A stretch of 36,747 nucleotides of DNA, from positions 1-36,747 of the IMG/VR virus record IMGVR_UViG_3300049432_000053; one strand, given 5' to 3'. The notes under the pieces were generated by a model, which was not told the DNA's origin, made no database searches, and saw only the letters and a program-made list of their open reading frames with translations. The position numbers and the translations under genes are program-made. The stretch's first letter is position 1, and each line of letters opens with the position of its first letter. The stretch comes from a virus. This document shows positions 28,881 to 36,747 of this stretch, piece after piece.

Positions 28881-30196
28881 GTTACCTGTTCGGTGGTGCA
28901 AGGCTCGAGCGGCGCCACGCTTCGGTCGGGGCGTTCCAGCAGTCGGGGATCATCCCGCCGAACTCTCAGGCCGGTACGGCCATGGGCGGCAACGGCGGCC
29001 TGGAGTGGTCGTTGCAGAAGATCGCGGTGTGGGCGTGTGTGTGCCTGACCGCGACGATCGCCGAGTGCATGCCGGTCGAAGTGTTCGACGACGACGGCCC
29101 GAACAAGTCGAAGGTGCCCCTGCCGTCGTGGCTGGCGGATCTGGGCGGCGACGGTCACGGCCTGCCGGACTGGCTGTTCCAGGGCGTGTTCTCCCAGATG
29201 CTGCGCGGCAACCTCTACGGCCTGGCCCCCGAGGACTTCCGCACCCGGGCGGGCACCCCGACCCTGATCCAGATCCAGCACCCTGACATGGTGAGCCTTC
29301 TCCAGCCGTTCAGCGCCGGAGCGCCTGTGGAGTGGCGTGTGAGGGGCCAGAAGGTACCCGACGGGGAGATGTGGCACCGCAGGGTGTTCCCCGTCCCCGG
29401 GCGGCTGCTGGGGGCCTCTCCGATCGAGTACGGCGGGTCGACCATCAGCCTGGCGGTGGCGACCACGAAGTTCGGGCTGCAGTGGTTCCACGAGGGCGCC
29501 CACCCCAGCGGCATCCTGACGAACGAGGCGAAGCTGGACCAGGGCCAGGCCCGCACCGCGAAGGAACGTTTCATGGCCAGCCTGGTCGGTACCCGGGAGC
29601 CGGCCGTGCTCGGGAACGGGTGGAAGTACCAGACCATCCAGGTTGCCCCGAACGAGTCACAGTTCCTGGAGACGGCGGGTTTCACCTCGGCTGAGTGCTG
29701 CCGGTTGTTCGGCCCCGGGTACGCCCAGATCTTCGGGTATGAGACGGGTGAGTCGTTGACGTATGCGAATGTCGAGCAGCGCAGCCTGGACATGCTGACC
29801 TACGCCGTGGATCCGTGGCTGGTGCGGTTCGAGCGGATGCTGACCCTGCTGCTGCCCGGCGGCCAGAACCTGCGGTTCAACCGGGGCGGCCTGCTCCGCT
29901 CGGACCTGCTGACCCGCTACCAGGCCCACGAGATCGCGCTCCGCAACAAGATGCAGACCGTGAACGAGGTCCGCGCCATCGAGGACCAGGCCCCCGTCCC
30001 GTGGGGCAGCAACCCCGAGGCCGAGGTCACCCTGGCCGACAAGGTCGCCGCCGCCGGCGCGCTGGTCCGCGCCGGGTTCGACCCGACGGAAGCGCTGGGC
30101 CTGGTCGGCCTGGACCCGATCAAGCATCTGGGTCTGCTGCCGGTCACCGTCCAGCCCAAGGCCATCGCCCCTGTACCGAGCACGGAGGACAAATGA
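28877..30196 (+). CDS. Portal protein (HK97 family)
   Basis: This 439-residue protein has the Phage_portal pattern: LEWSLQKIAVWACVCLTATI near residue 45, AECMPVEVFD, the central GASPIEYGGSTISLAVATTK, and EQRSLDMLTYAVDPWLVRFE before a C-terminal helical region. It forms the dodecameric ring through which DNA enters and leaves the head. It overlaps both neighbours by ATGA, as usual for terminase-portal-protease order. Confidence 0.93.
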   Translation: MSYLFGGARLERRHASVGAFQQSGIIPPNSQAGTAMGGNGGLEWSLQKIAVWACVCLTATIAECMPVEVFDDDGPNKSKVPLPSWLADLGGDGHGLPDWLFQGVFSQMLRGNLYGLAPEDFRTRAGTPTLIQIQHPDMVSLLQPFSAGAPVEWRVRGQKVPDGEMWHRRVFPVPGRLLGASPIEYGGSTISLAVATTKFGLQWFHEGAHPSGILTNEAKLDQGQARTAKERFMASLVGTREPAVLGNGWKYQTIQVAPNESQFLETAGFTSAECCRLFGPGYAQIFGYETGESLTYANVEQRSLDMLTYAVDPWLVRFERMLTLLLPGGQNLRFNRGGLLRSDLLTRYQAHEIALRNKMQTVNEVRAIEDQAPVPWGSNPEAEVTLADKVAAAGALVRAGFDPTEALGLVGLDPIKHLGLLPVTVQPKAIAPVPSTEDK

Positions 30197-30885
30197 GCAA
30201 GGATCAGCGGGCGGCGGCCCGGGGCGTCGAGCGGCGGAACTACGCGGTCAGCTTGCAGGTGCTGGCCGCCTCGGCGGGACCGGCCGGAACGGTCACCCTG
30301 GACGGGTATGCCACCATCACCGACACCCCGTTCGAGATGTGGGACTACTACGGCACCTATGCCGAGGTCATCCAGAAGGGCGCCTTCGCCCGCACGCTGA
30401 ACGCCAACCCCGAGGTGCAGCTGCTGCTCAACCACGGCGGCATGTCCATGGCCTACACCAAGGCCGGGCGGCTGCGGCTGGAGGAGGACGACCACGGGCT
30501 GCGCATCTCTGCGGATGTGAACCCCGACCGGCACGACGTGCACGACATGCTGGCCGCGATCGAGGACCAGGACGTCGACGAGATGTCGTTCGCGTTCCGG
30601 GTGACCCGGCAGAAGTGGTCACCGGACTACGACCAGCGGGACATCCTCGAGATCGACCTGCACCGCGGCGACGTGTCCGTGGTGAATTTCGGGGCGAACT
30701 ACCACACCGAAGGCAGCCTGGTCGTGCAGCGTGCCGCCGTGTTCGACCAGATGTCCGAGGAGGACGCGCGGGTTCTGTATGAGCGGCTGGGCCGTCGGCT
30801 CGCTCCCCAGGGGGAGGGCATGCCGCTGTCCCTGGCCAGGGCCCAGGCGGCGCGGCTGAGCGTGGGCTCGGCGTACGTCGGTTGA
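30193..30885 (+). CDS. Prohead protease (HK97 family)
   Basis: This 230-residue serine protease has GYATITDTPFEMWDYYGTYA, the catalytic His81 in LLLNHGG and Ser132 in DEMSFAFRV, followed by the HRGDVSVVNFGANYHTEG strand. It cuts the scaffold (delta) part off the capsid protein during head maturation. The start ATG 30193 overlaps the portal stop, with GGAGGAC at 30184-30190. Confidence 0.93.
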   Translation: MSKDQRAAARGVERRNYAVSLQVLAASAGPAGTVTLDGYATITDTPFEMWDYYGTYAEVIQKGAFARTLNANPEVQLLLNHGGMSMAYTKAGRLRLEEDDHGLRISADVNPDRHDVHDMLAAIEDQDVDEMSFAFRVTRQKWSPDYDQRDILEIDLHRGDVSVVNFGANYHTEGSLVVQRAAVFDQMSEEDARVLYERLGRRLAPQGEGMPLSLARAQAARLSVGSAYVG

Positions 30886-31038
30886 CCGGACGGCCGGTCT
30901 GGGCTCACACTCTGTAGCTGTACGCCTGCGTCAGTTCGACGCCCCGGAGCCCGCCCCGGACCGCGCACCTTGCGGCACCACTCGGGTCACCACTCGGAGA
31001 GCAGCAGGCATCATCCGACGTACCAACGGAGATGCCTT

Positions 31039-32532
31039 ATGTCCCGAATGGATTTCCTTCGCGCTCGCATGGTCGAGCTGCTGGAGAAGCGCAACACCGC
31101 GCAGGCCGCCGTCGACGAGGTCCTGTCGGCGCCGACTGCGGAAAACCGTGACCTGACCGCCGAGGAGACCTCGCGGTTCCAGGAGCGTCAGGCCTCGGTC
31201 GTCGCCGTCGACGGCGAGATCGCAGGCGTGCAGACCGAGCTGACAGCCGCCGAGGACGCCGAGAAGCGCTCCGCAGCGGCCGCCGCTCTGACGGCCAAGT
31301 ACGGGCAGGCCAAGCCCGCCGGACCGAGCGGCCGCGTCGAGGTCGTCTCGGAGCCGCTCACCTACCAGCGCGGTAACGGCCAGTCGTACTTCATGGACCT
31401 CGCGAACGCGCAGCTGCGTGGCGACTCCGAGGCGGCGACCCGCCTGCAGGCGCACGGCCGTGAGCTCGAGGTGGAGATGCCGGCCCGCGACAAGCGGCGC
31501 GATGAGCGGGCCCGCCAGGAGCTGAGCAGCATCTCCCACCTGCCCCGCGAATACCGGGAGTCGGTGTTCGAGAAGCGCACCAACCCCAACCGCACCGACG
31601 GGCAGGGCGGCTACTTCGTTCCGCCGCTGTGGCTGGTGGATGAGTACATCGACCTGCCCCGGTTCGGGCGCCCGTTCGCGAACGCGGTCCGGAACCTGAC
31701 CCTGCCGACCGGCACGGACTCCATCAACCTCCCGAAGATCGCCACGGGTACGGCCGTGGGAGTGCAGACCGCGGACGCGGCGGCGGTCACCAGCACCGAC
31801 CTGACCGACACGTTCGTGAACGCCCCGGTCCGCACGATCGCCGGTCAGCAGGACGTCGCGATCCAGCTGCTCGACCAGTCCCCGGTGTCCTTCGACCAGA
31901 TCGTGTTCGCCGACCTGATCGCCGACTACAACCAGAAGCTCGACCTGCAGACGCTCAACGGGACCGGCCTGAACGGGCAGCTGCTCGGCGCACTCAACGT
32001 GACCAGCCCGAACGCGATCACCTTCACCGACGCCGATCCCACGCTCCCGGAGATGTGGGTGCCGTGGGTGAAGTCGGTGTCCCAGGTGTTCACGAACCGG
32101 AAGATGCCCGCGACGGCCACGTTCGTGCTGCCGTCGATCTGGTACTGGGCGGCGTCGCAGCTCGACACCACGAACCGGCCGCTGATCATCCCCGAGCAGG
32201 GCGGGGCGTTCAACCCGATGGCCCTGCAGACCGGCGAAGTCGCCGAGGGCCCGGTAGGACGTCTGACCGTGGGGACCCCGGTCATCCTGGACGGGAACAT
32301 CCCGGCGAACCTCGGGGCCGGGACGAACGAGACCCGCATCCTGACGGTCCGCACCCCGGACCTCTACCTGTGGGAAGGCGCGATGCGCACCCGGGTCCTG
32401 CAGGAGGTCCTGTCCGGCACGCTGCAGGTCCGGTTCCAGGTGTACAACTACGCGGCGTTCATGCCCGACCGGCTGCCCAAGGCCATCTCCATCGTCAGCG
32501 GCACGGGCATGATCCCGACCGCCGGATTCTGA
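31039..32532 (+). CDS. Major capsid protein (HK97 fold) with N-terminal scaffold domain
   Basis: This 497-residue protein has an N-terminal coiled coil (residues ~1-100; FLRARMVELLEKRNTAQAAV and on) that serves as delta scaffold for removal by the protease. The HK97 core follows: LPTGTDSINLPKIATGTAVG, DVAIQLLDQSPVSFDQIVFA, a central domain, and RVLQEVLSGTLQVRFQVYNY near the end. The start ATG 31039 has GGAGAT upstream, and the in-frame ATG at 30970 lies in the leader. The 153-base leader (30886-31038) holds a small hairpin at 30884-30899 and a doubled CACCACTCGG (30976 and 30988). Confidence 0.93.
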   Translation: MSRMDFLRARMVELLEKRNTAQAAVDEVLSAPTAENRDLTAEETSRFQERQASVVAVDGEIAGVQTELTAAEDAEKRSAAAAALTAKYGQAKPAGPSGRVEVVSEPLTYQRGNGQSYFMDLANAQLRGDSEAATRLQAHGRELEVEMPARDKRRDERARQELSSISHLPREYRESVFEKRTNPNRTDGQGGYFVPPLWLVDEYIDLPRFGRPFANAVRNLTLPTGTDSINLPKIATGTAVGVQTADAAAVTSTDLTDTFVNAPVRTIAGQQDVAIQLLDQSPVSFDQIVFADLIADYNQKLDLQTLNGTGLNGQLLGALNVTSPNAITFTDADPTLPEMWVPWVKSVSQVFTNRKMPATATFVLPSIWYWAASQLDTTNRPLIIPEQGGAFNPMALQTGEVAEGPVGRLTVGTPVILDGNIPANLGAGTNETRILTVRTPDLYLWEGAMRTRVLQEVLSGTLQVRFQVYNYAAFMPDRLPKAISIVSGTGMIPTAGF

Positions 32533-32544
32533 GCGGGAGCGCAG

Positions 32545-32907
32545 ATGCCCCAGGATTTGCTGGCCGAGCTGGCCGGCTACAACGACGAACTGGCCCTGGA
32601 GTCCCGGCGCGGCCGGGGCGAGCGGGCGGACGCGGTCCGCGATGAGATCGCCCGGGTCCGCCGGGAGATCGGCGAGCAGGCCGACAGGCTCGAGGCCGAA
32701 GCCGATGACCACGTCGAGCAGGGCCAGGACCTCAAGGCCGCGCAGGCCGCGGTCGCGGCGCGCGGGCTGCGGGCGGCTCTGGAGGCGGCCGGTCCGCACC
32801 CGGCACCGCTGGAGAACACCGCGGAGTCCCGGCCCAAGGAGACGGCCAGGGCCACGACCAAGCCTGCGGCGGGCAAGCCCGCCGGCGGGGCGAAGGGCGG
32901 GTCCTGA
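32545..32907 (+). CDS. Coiled-coil head-associated protein
   Basis: This 120-residue protein has a long charged helix (AVRDEIARVRREIGEQADRL and on) and a Lys/Ala/Gly-rich tail (KPAAGKPAGGAKGGS). Small proteins of this sort follow the capsid gene in many actinophages. The exact role is not known. The ATG has GGGAG upstream, and the gene is coupled to the next by TGATG. Confidence 0.6.
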   Translation: MPQDLLAELAGYNDELALESRRGRGERADAVRDEIARVRREIGEQADRLEAEADDHVEQGQDLKAAQAAVAARGLRAALEAAGPHPAPLENTAESRPKETARATTKPAAGKPAGGAKGGS

Positions 32908-33476
32908 TGCCGTTGGTGAACGGGCACTACTCGCCGGTCAATCCCGAGTGGCTGGCCGACGGTTCGCCGTCGGGGTTCCGCCGGTCGAACCTGCCCCGGT
33001 ATCTCGTCACGAACGACTACACCACCTTGACGACGCAGGTGCTGCTGTCGGCGGCGATCGCCCTGCAGGCCGGTGACACCGTGAGCGCGCTGACGTTCAA
33101 GTCCGGGGGGACGGCGGCGGTGACGCCGACGAACTGGTGGGTCGCGCTGTATGACGACTCGGCGACGCCGGCGCTGATGGGCCAGTCGGCCGACCAGCTG
33201 ACGGCGGCCTGGGCGGCGGTCACGTCCAAGACGGTGTCGCTGGCCACCCCGAAGCTGATCCCGAGGTCGGGGATCTACTACGCGGCGCTGATGATGAAGG
33301 CCGCGACCCCGGTCAGCCTGCTCGGGGTCGCGGCCCTGGTCGACGCCGTGTCGGGGTTCGTGTCCGGGGACAAGGTCCTGGCCCAGAACAGCGGGTCCGG
33401 GCTGACGACTACGGCACCGGCCACGATCACCGGCGGGAGCGCGGTCGGGTTCATCCCGCGCGTGGTCGTGACCTGA
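32907..33476 (+). CDS. Head decoration or minor structural protein
   Basis: This 189-residue, beta-rich protein contains GTAAVTPTNWWVALYDDSAT and SGIYYAALMMKAATPVSLLG, a jelly-roll-like pattern. It lies between the capsid and the connector genes, where decoration proteins are found. The fold impression and place support a structural role; the precise one is unsure. Confidence 0.55.
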   Translation: MPLVNGHYSPVNPEWLADGSPSGFRRSNLPRYLVTNDYTTLTTQVLLSAAIALQAGDTVSALTFKSGGTAAVTPTNWWVALYDDSATPALMGQSADQLTAAWAAVTSKTVSLATPKLIPRSGIYYAALMMKAATPVSLLGVAALVDAVSGFVSGDKVLAQNSGSGLTTTAPATITGGSAVGFIPRVVVT

Positions 33477-33477
33477 G

Positions 33478-34047
33478 GTGGCCGCGACCGACATCGTCGC
33501 CCTGGCCGACGCGAAGGCCCAGCTGAACATCACCGATACCAGCTCGGATGCCGAGCTGGCCGGGTACATCAGCGCGGTCACGCGGCCGGTGGAGAAGTAT
33601 GTCGGTCCGGTCATCCACCGCAACGTGACCGAGGTGTTCGACGGCGGCCGGACCACGATGATCCTGTCGCAGATCCCGGTCGTGTCGATCACCTCGGTGA
33701 CCGAGGGCGGGACCTTGGTGGCCGCTTCCGGATACACCGTGGCCAAGGACTCCGGAGTATTGACCCGGGTCGCCGGCGTCGCCCCGGTGGCGACCGTGCC
33801 GGGTGTGCAGTCCGTCAGCGTGCTCTACGTGGCCGGGCAGGCGGCTGACACCACGGCGGTCACAGCGAACCTGGGCCACATCCGCCTGGCCGCGCTGATC
33901 ATTTTGCAGCACATGTGGGAGACCCAGCGGCCCGCCGGCGGCGGCCCGTTCTCCCAGGGCCAGGACGACTACGACCCGCGGTACTCCTACTCCATCCCGC
34001 GCCGGGCGCTGGAGTTGCTGGGCGAACCGATCGGGGGTTTCGCGTGA
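33478..34047 (+). CDS. Head-tail connector (gp6-like)
   Basis: This 189-residue protein starts at GTG 33478 (MAATDIVALADAKAQLNITD). The helical start (residues ~1-45, AELAGYISAVTRPVEKYVG), beta middle and later helix (LGHIRLAALIILQHMWETQR) resemble gp6/gp15-type connectors that sit under the portal. Order capsid-connector-terminator-tail supports this. Confidence 0.75.
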   Translation: MAATDIVALADAKAQLNITDTSSDAELAGYISAVTRPVEKYVGPVIHRNVTEVFDGGRTTMILSQIPVVSITSVTEGGTLVAASGYTVAKDSGVLTRVAGVAPVATVPGVQSVSVLYVAGQAADTTAVTANLGHIRLAALIILQHMWETQRPAGGGPFSQGQDDYDPRYSYSIPRRALELLGEPIGGFA

Positions 34048-34502
34048 GCACCCAGGTCCCGCAGGCCATCGACAAGCTGGTCGCCCTGTTCACCGCGGCG
34101 CTGCCCGGGGTGCTGGTGGCCGACGGCCCGCAGACGACGTTCCCGACCGCCCGGTGGGCTGTGGTCGGCGGGGACGGCCCTGTGCAGGAGGAAGAGGACG
34201 CCGCCCGCGCGGTCCAGCAGTGGAACGGCCTGGGCGCCCGGGTGCGTAACGAGCAGATCGACGTGGTGTGCGCGGTCGGGTCCAGCACCGGGAACGCCGA
34301 GACGACCCTGAAGACCCGCCGGGACGACGCCTACGCCCTGCTCGGCCCGGTCGAGGCCGCGCTGCGCGCTGACCCGGGGCTGGGCGGGTTCACCACCGGT
34401 GGCGCGGCTGCGGTCACCGAGACGGCCCTGAAGTACGTGACGAACTCGGCCGGTGTCGGCGCGGTCGTCGTGTTCACGATCAACATTCCGGTACGGAGCT
34501 GA
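34044..34502 (+). CDS. Head-tail joining / tail terminator protein
   Basis: This 152-residue protein starts at GTG 34044, overlapping the previous stop (MSTQVPQAIDKLVALFTAAL). It has a beta-rich body with RNEQIDVVCAVGSSTGNAET and ends VVVFTINIPVRS. Place and fold pattern fit a tail terminator, which caps the tail tube and joins it to the head. The call is from gene order. Confidence 0.6.
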   Translation: MSTQVPQAIDKLVALFTAALPGVLVADGPQTTFPTARWAVVGGDGPVQEEEDAARAVQQWNGLGARVRNEQIDVVCAVGSSTGNAETTLKTRRDDAYALLGPVEAALRADPGLGGFTTGGAAAVTETALKYVTNSAGVGAVVVFTINIPVRS

Positions 34503-34511
34503 GGAGCAGCG

Positions 34512-34757
34512 TTGAAGAGGAAGTTCATCGGCCCGCCGAACCCGGGCCCCGACGGTGAGGACCAGGGCCATGACGTCCGTGTGGCCGGCCGATCCTTCGG
34601 GGCGGTCAAGTCCGGTGAGGTCCTGGAGATCCCGGACGAGGCCTGGGAGGAACTGGTGGCCGAGCACAAGGCCGCCAAGTGCCCGCTGCCGGTCTGGTCG
34701 GAGGAACTGTGGGAGGACGTCAAGGCGTCCCCCTCGAAGGGCAAGGGTGACAGCTGA
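34512..34757 (+). CDS. Small protein before the major tail protein
   Basis: This 81-residue protein starts at TTG 34512 with GAGGAG upstream. It starts MKRKFIGPPNPGPDGEDQGH, has a short beta unit (DVRVAGRSFGAVKSGEVLEI) and a helix. It is coupled to the next gene by TGATG. Similar small proteins precede the tail tube gene in other actinophages; function unknown. Confidence 0.6.
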   Translation: MKRKFIGPPNPGPDGEDQGHDVRVAGRSFGAVKSGEVLEIPDEAWEELVAEHKAAKCPLPVWSEELWEDVKASPSKGKGDS

Positions 34758-35791
34758 TGGGTACGCGCAGTGGTCTGGACGCTCAGGCCGGGATGGTCGC
34801 CGAGGTGACCTACGGGACGCTGGTGACCCCGACCCGGTTCCTGGAGTTCGACACCGAGGGATTCGAGTACGTGCCCACCTGGCTGGAGGGCGAGGGCATC
34901 CGGGCCGGCCGGAAGTTCAAGCGCGACAGCAGGGTCGGGGTGACCCGCAAGGACGTGAACGGAAAGCTCGACCTGAAGGTCCCGACCAAGGGCCTGGGCC
35001 TGCTGATCAAACACATGATCGGTTCGTCGGGGACGACCACGGTCATCGGCGCGACCGCCGCCTACCAGCAGATCCACATCCCGGGGGATCTGTTCGGCAA
35101 GTCGATGACGATCCAGATCGGCAAGCCCGAACCGGGCACCGGCACCGTCCGCCCCTTCGCCTACCTGGGGTGCAAGTGCAGCCAGTGGGAGATGTCGGTC
35201 TCTGACGGCGAGCACCTCAAGCTCTCCACCACCTGGGACGGGCGGGACGAGGACACCACCACCGGGCTGGCCACCGCGAGCTACGCCAGCGGTGCGGGCC
35301 TGTTCAACTTCTCCCACGCCACCCTCAAGCTGGGCGGCACCCCCACGACCGGGGGCACACCGTCGCAGATCAGCGTGGCGGGCGGTGCGGCCGTCGCCGC
35401 GATCATCAACAGCATCACGATCCGGGGCGAGAACCCGATGGCCGGCGAGCGGTACGGGGTGGGGAACGCGGGCCTGAAGTCCGAGCCGCTGGAGAACGAC
35501 TACCCGACCGCGACCGGCAGCTTTGACGCGGAGTTCGCCAAGGCCGAGCTGTACGACGTGTTCAAGGCCGCCACGTCGGTGGCCCTTGAGCTGGCGTTCA
35601 GCGTCGGGGACGCCGGCGGCGGCAACCCCTACCTGCTGTCGTTCATCGCCCCGAAGATCAAGCTGAAGAAAGCGCCGGCGCAGGTCAACGGGCCGGGCAT
35701 CGTGCGGATGTCGACGGAGTTCGAGATCTACGACGACGAGACGAACGCCCCGTTCCAGTTCAAGCTCGTGTCCACGGACACGACGATCTGA
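34757..35791 (+). CDS. Major tail (tube) protein
   Basis: This 344-residue, beta-rich protein starts MGTRSGLDAQAGMVAEVTYG and contains GKLDLKVPTKGLGLLIKHMI, VSDGEHLKLSTTWDGRDEDT and NSITIRGENPMAGERYGVGN. The strand pattern and the place between connectors and chaperone fit the siphophage tail tube subunit. The longer loop-rich middle may include a surface domain. Confidence 0.8.
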   Translation: MGTRSGLDAQAGMVAEVTYGTLVTPTRFLEFDTEGFEYVPTWLEGEGIRAGRKFKRDSRVGVTRKDVNGKLDLKVPTKGLGLLIKHMIGSSGTTTVIGATAAYQQIHIPGDLFGKSMTIQIGKPEPGTGTVRPFAYLGCKCSQWEMSVSDGEHLKLSTTWDGRDEDTTTGLATASYASGAGLFNFSHATLKLGGTPTTGGTPSQISVAGGAAVAAIINSITIRGENPMAGERYGVGNAGLKSEPLENDYPTATGSFDAEFAKAELYDVFKAATSVALELAFSVGDAGGGNPYLLSFIAPKIKLKKAPAQVNGPGIVRMSTEFEIYDDETNAPFQFKLVSTDTTI

Positions 35792-36300
35792 TGTACATCA
35801 ACGTGGACTCCGCCGGGCTGCGGCGGCTGGCCCGGGACTTGCGGCGGGCCGGGGAGACCAGCCGGAACCGGGAGCTGGCCAAGGCCTTGCGCAAGGAGCT
35901 GAAGCCGGTTGTGGCCCCCATCCGGGCGGCGATCCGGGCCACGCCGAGCATGGGCAACACCAGGACGCCCGCCTCGCGCGAGGCCCGGCCGCGCGGGCTG
36001 CGGGACGGTGAGGCCCGCGGGGTCGTGGTGAAGGTCATCCTGTCCTCGCGGGGCGCTGAGGCCTCGGTCCGGATCGCCACGAGGCATTTCCCGTTCGGGT
36101 CGAAGTCGGTCATCGCCTACCGGGAAGGCGTGATCGACCGGTGGCGGGTGCGGAACTGGGGCCGCGATGACTGGCATGTGCAGCGCGCCCATCCGGCGTT
36201 CTTCCCGACGCTGGAACCGCTGATCCCCGGAGTGTCGGAACGGGTCGAGGCCCAGGTGTCGGACACGGTCGACGCGGCGCTGAGGGACGGGCACCTGTGA
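35791..36300 (+). CDS. Minor tail component (gp10-like)
   Basis: This 169-residue basic protein starts MYINVDSAGLRRLARDLRRA. Its helical start, central beta part (GVVVKVILSSRGAEASVRIA) and end FFPTLEPLIPGVSERVEAQV resemble HK97 gp10-type tail completion proteins, which normally lie near the connectors. Here it lies after the tube gene. It is coupled by TGATG to the gene before it and by GTGA to the chaperone. Confidence 0.55.
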   Translation: MYINVDSAGLRRLARDLRRAGETSRNRELAKALRKELKPVVAPIRAAIRATPSMGNTRTPASREARPRGLRDGEARGVVVKVILSSRGAEASVRIATRHFPFGSKSVIAYREGVIDRWRVRNWGRDDWHVQRAHPAFFPTLEPLIPGVSERVEAQVSDTVDAALRDGHL

Positions 36301-36747
36301 TCGTCATCGAGTTGAGCGACTGCCGGGTCGCCTCGTGCATCGCCGCTGGGCAGACCGAGCACCGGTGGGAGTGGGAGCGGCCCACCGTCCGGGAGCTGCT
36401 GCGCGTCCAGGAAACGCTCGGCATGGATCCCGACCAGTGGCAGGACGCGCTGGGCCAGGCGATGCAGGGCCTTACCGCCGACGCCATGAAAGCCTCGATC
36501 ATGCTGGTCACCGTGCTGCACAGCCGGATCGGTGTCCCTGCCACCTATGAGGAAGTGGACTTCGACCTGTTCAGTCTGCGGTTCCTGTCCGACCCCGACG
36601 CCGAGGCCGCCCAGGCCGAGGACGACCCGGGAAAAGCACCGACCCCGACCTCCCCCCACCCCGGCGCAGACGACCCCGCCAGCTCAACATCTGGTCCCTC
36701 GAGCGAGGCGGGATCCGCGCCCAGGTCGTCTCGTACTCGGCGGAACT
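36297..36747 (+). CDS. Tail assembly chaperone, 5' part (gpG-like), continues across circle
   Basis: GTG 36297 overlaps the previous stop by 4 bases. The protein starts MIVIELSDCRVASCIAAGQT and has a helical G-like domain (VRELLRVQETLGMDPDQWQD; ASIMLVTVLHSRIG), then an acidic linker. The codons CCG GGA AAA at 36627-36635 carry the slippery heptamer. The frame runs off the window but continues exactly at the left end: 158 residues without slippage, about 189 with it. It works with the tape measure protein in tail assembly. Confidence 0.88.
   Translation, partial: MIVIELSDCRVASCIAAGQTEHRWEWERPTVRELLRVQETLGMDPDQWQDALGQAMQGLTADAMKASIMLVTVLHSRIGVPATYEEVDFDLFSLRFLSDPDAEAAQAEDDPGKAPTPTSPHPGADDPASSTSGPSSEAGSAPRSSRTRRN
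36622..36747. repeat. Right copy of terminal direct repeat (circular overlap)
   Basis: Identical over 126 bases to 19-144. It contains the slippery site at 36629-36635 and part of the chaperone gene. Confidence 0.93.

Noticed and set aside
1-36747. tRNA genes, rRNA genes, CRISPR arrays and insertion sequences
   Set aside because: No cloverleaf, no regularly spaced identical repeats with unique spacers, and no transposase motifs were seen. The GTCACGG repeats are too short and irregular for CRISPR.

Overview
The window is a high-GC temperate phage genome from an actinobacterium, most likely Streptomyces or a close relative. The host call rests on codon use, frequent GTG/TTG starts, a DUF5753-type XRE regulator paired with a DUF397 protein, a BldC-family protein, and a transfer module like those of actinomycete plasmids and AICEs (integrative conjugative elements). 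Bases 19-144 recur exactly as 36622-36747, so the molecule closes into a circle of about 36,603 bp. Joining the ends restores one tail assembly chaperone gene with a lambda-style -1 frameshift site.

Layout, reading around the circle. (1) 26217-36747 continuing through 1-8551, plus strand: HNH endonuclease, small and large terminase, portal, HK97-type protease, major capsid protein, head-tail connectors, major tail protein, frameshifted tail chaperone, tape measure with a C-terminal NlpC/P60 domain, minor tail proteins, a calcineurin-like phosphoesterase, and a lysis cassette with an amidase endolysin. A strong hairpin terminator at 8575-8607 ends it. (2) 8776-15260, minus strand: a block resembling a plasmid transfer operon. 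It has a 779-residue FtsK/TraB-type membrane ATPase, two tandem paralogues of an unknown small protein, small membrane proteins and a Spd-like membrane protein. A dense array of GTCACGG direct repeats lies just beyond the 3' end of the ATPase gene, where a clt-like locus could sit. (3) 15261-19373: regulation and integration. It holds the DUF5753/DUF397 pair, a tyrosine integrase with a possible attP region, a small membrane protein, and two divergent XRE regulators with twin palindromic operators. (4) 19374-26200, plus strand: a tightly overlapping early operon with Cro-like, excisionase-like and BldC-like HTH proteins, many small unknown proteins, and a replication initiator-like protein. 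The initiator gene contains six iterons followed by an AT-richer stretch, as in lambda O/ori.

Three parts are most unusual. First, a phage with full head, tail and lysis genes also carries an apparently complete double-stranded-DNA transfer module with a candidate recognition array, which suggests a phage/conjugative-element hybrid. Second, two non-coding stretches (14712-15027 and 22479-22760) consist almost entirely of consecutive GC-rich hairpins with unrelated stem sequences. Third, a lambda-like origin appears to be embedded in the initiator gene. No Rep protein, primase, helicase or DNA polymerase was recognised, so replication probably relies on host enzymes recruited at that origin.
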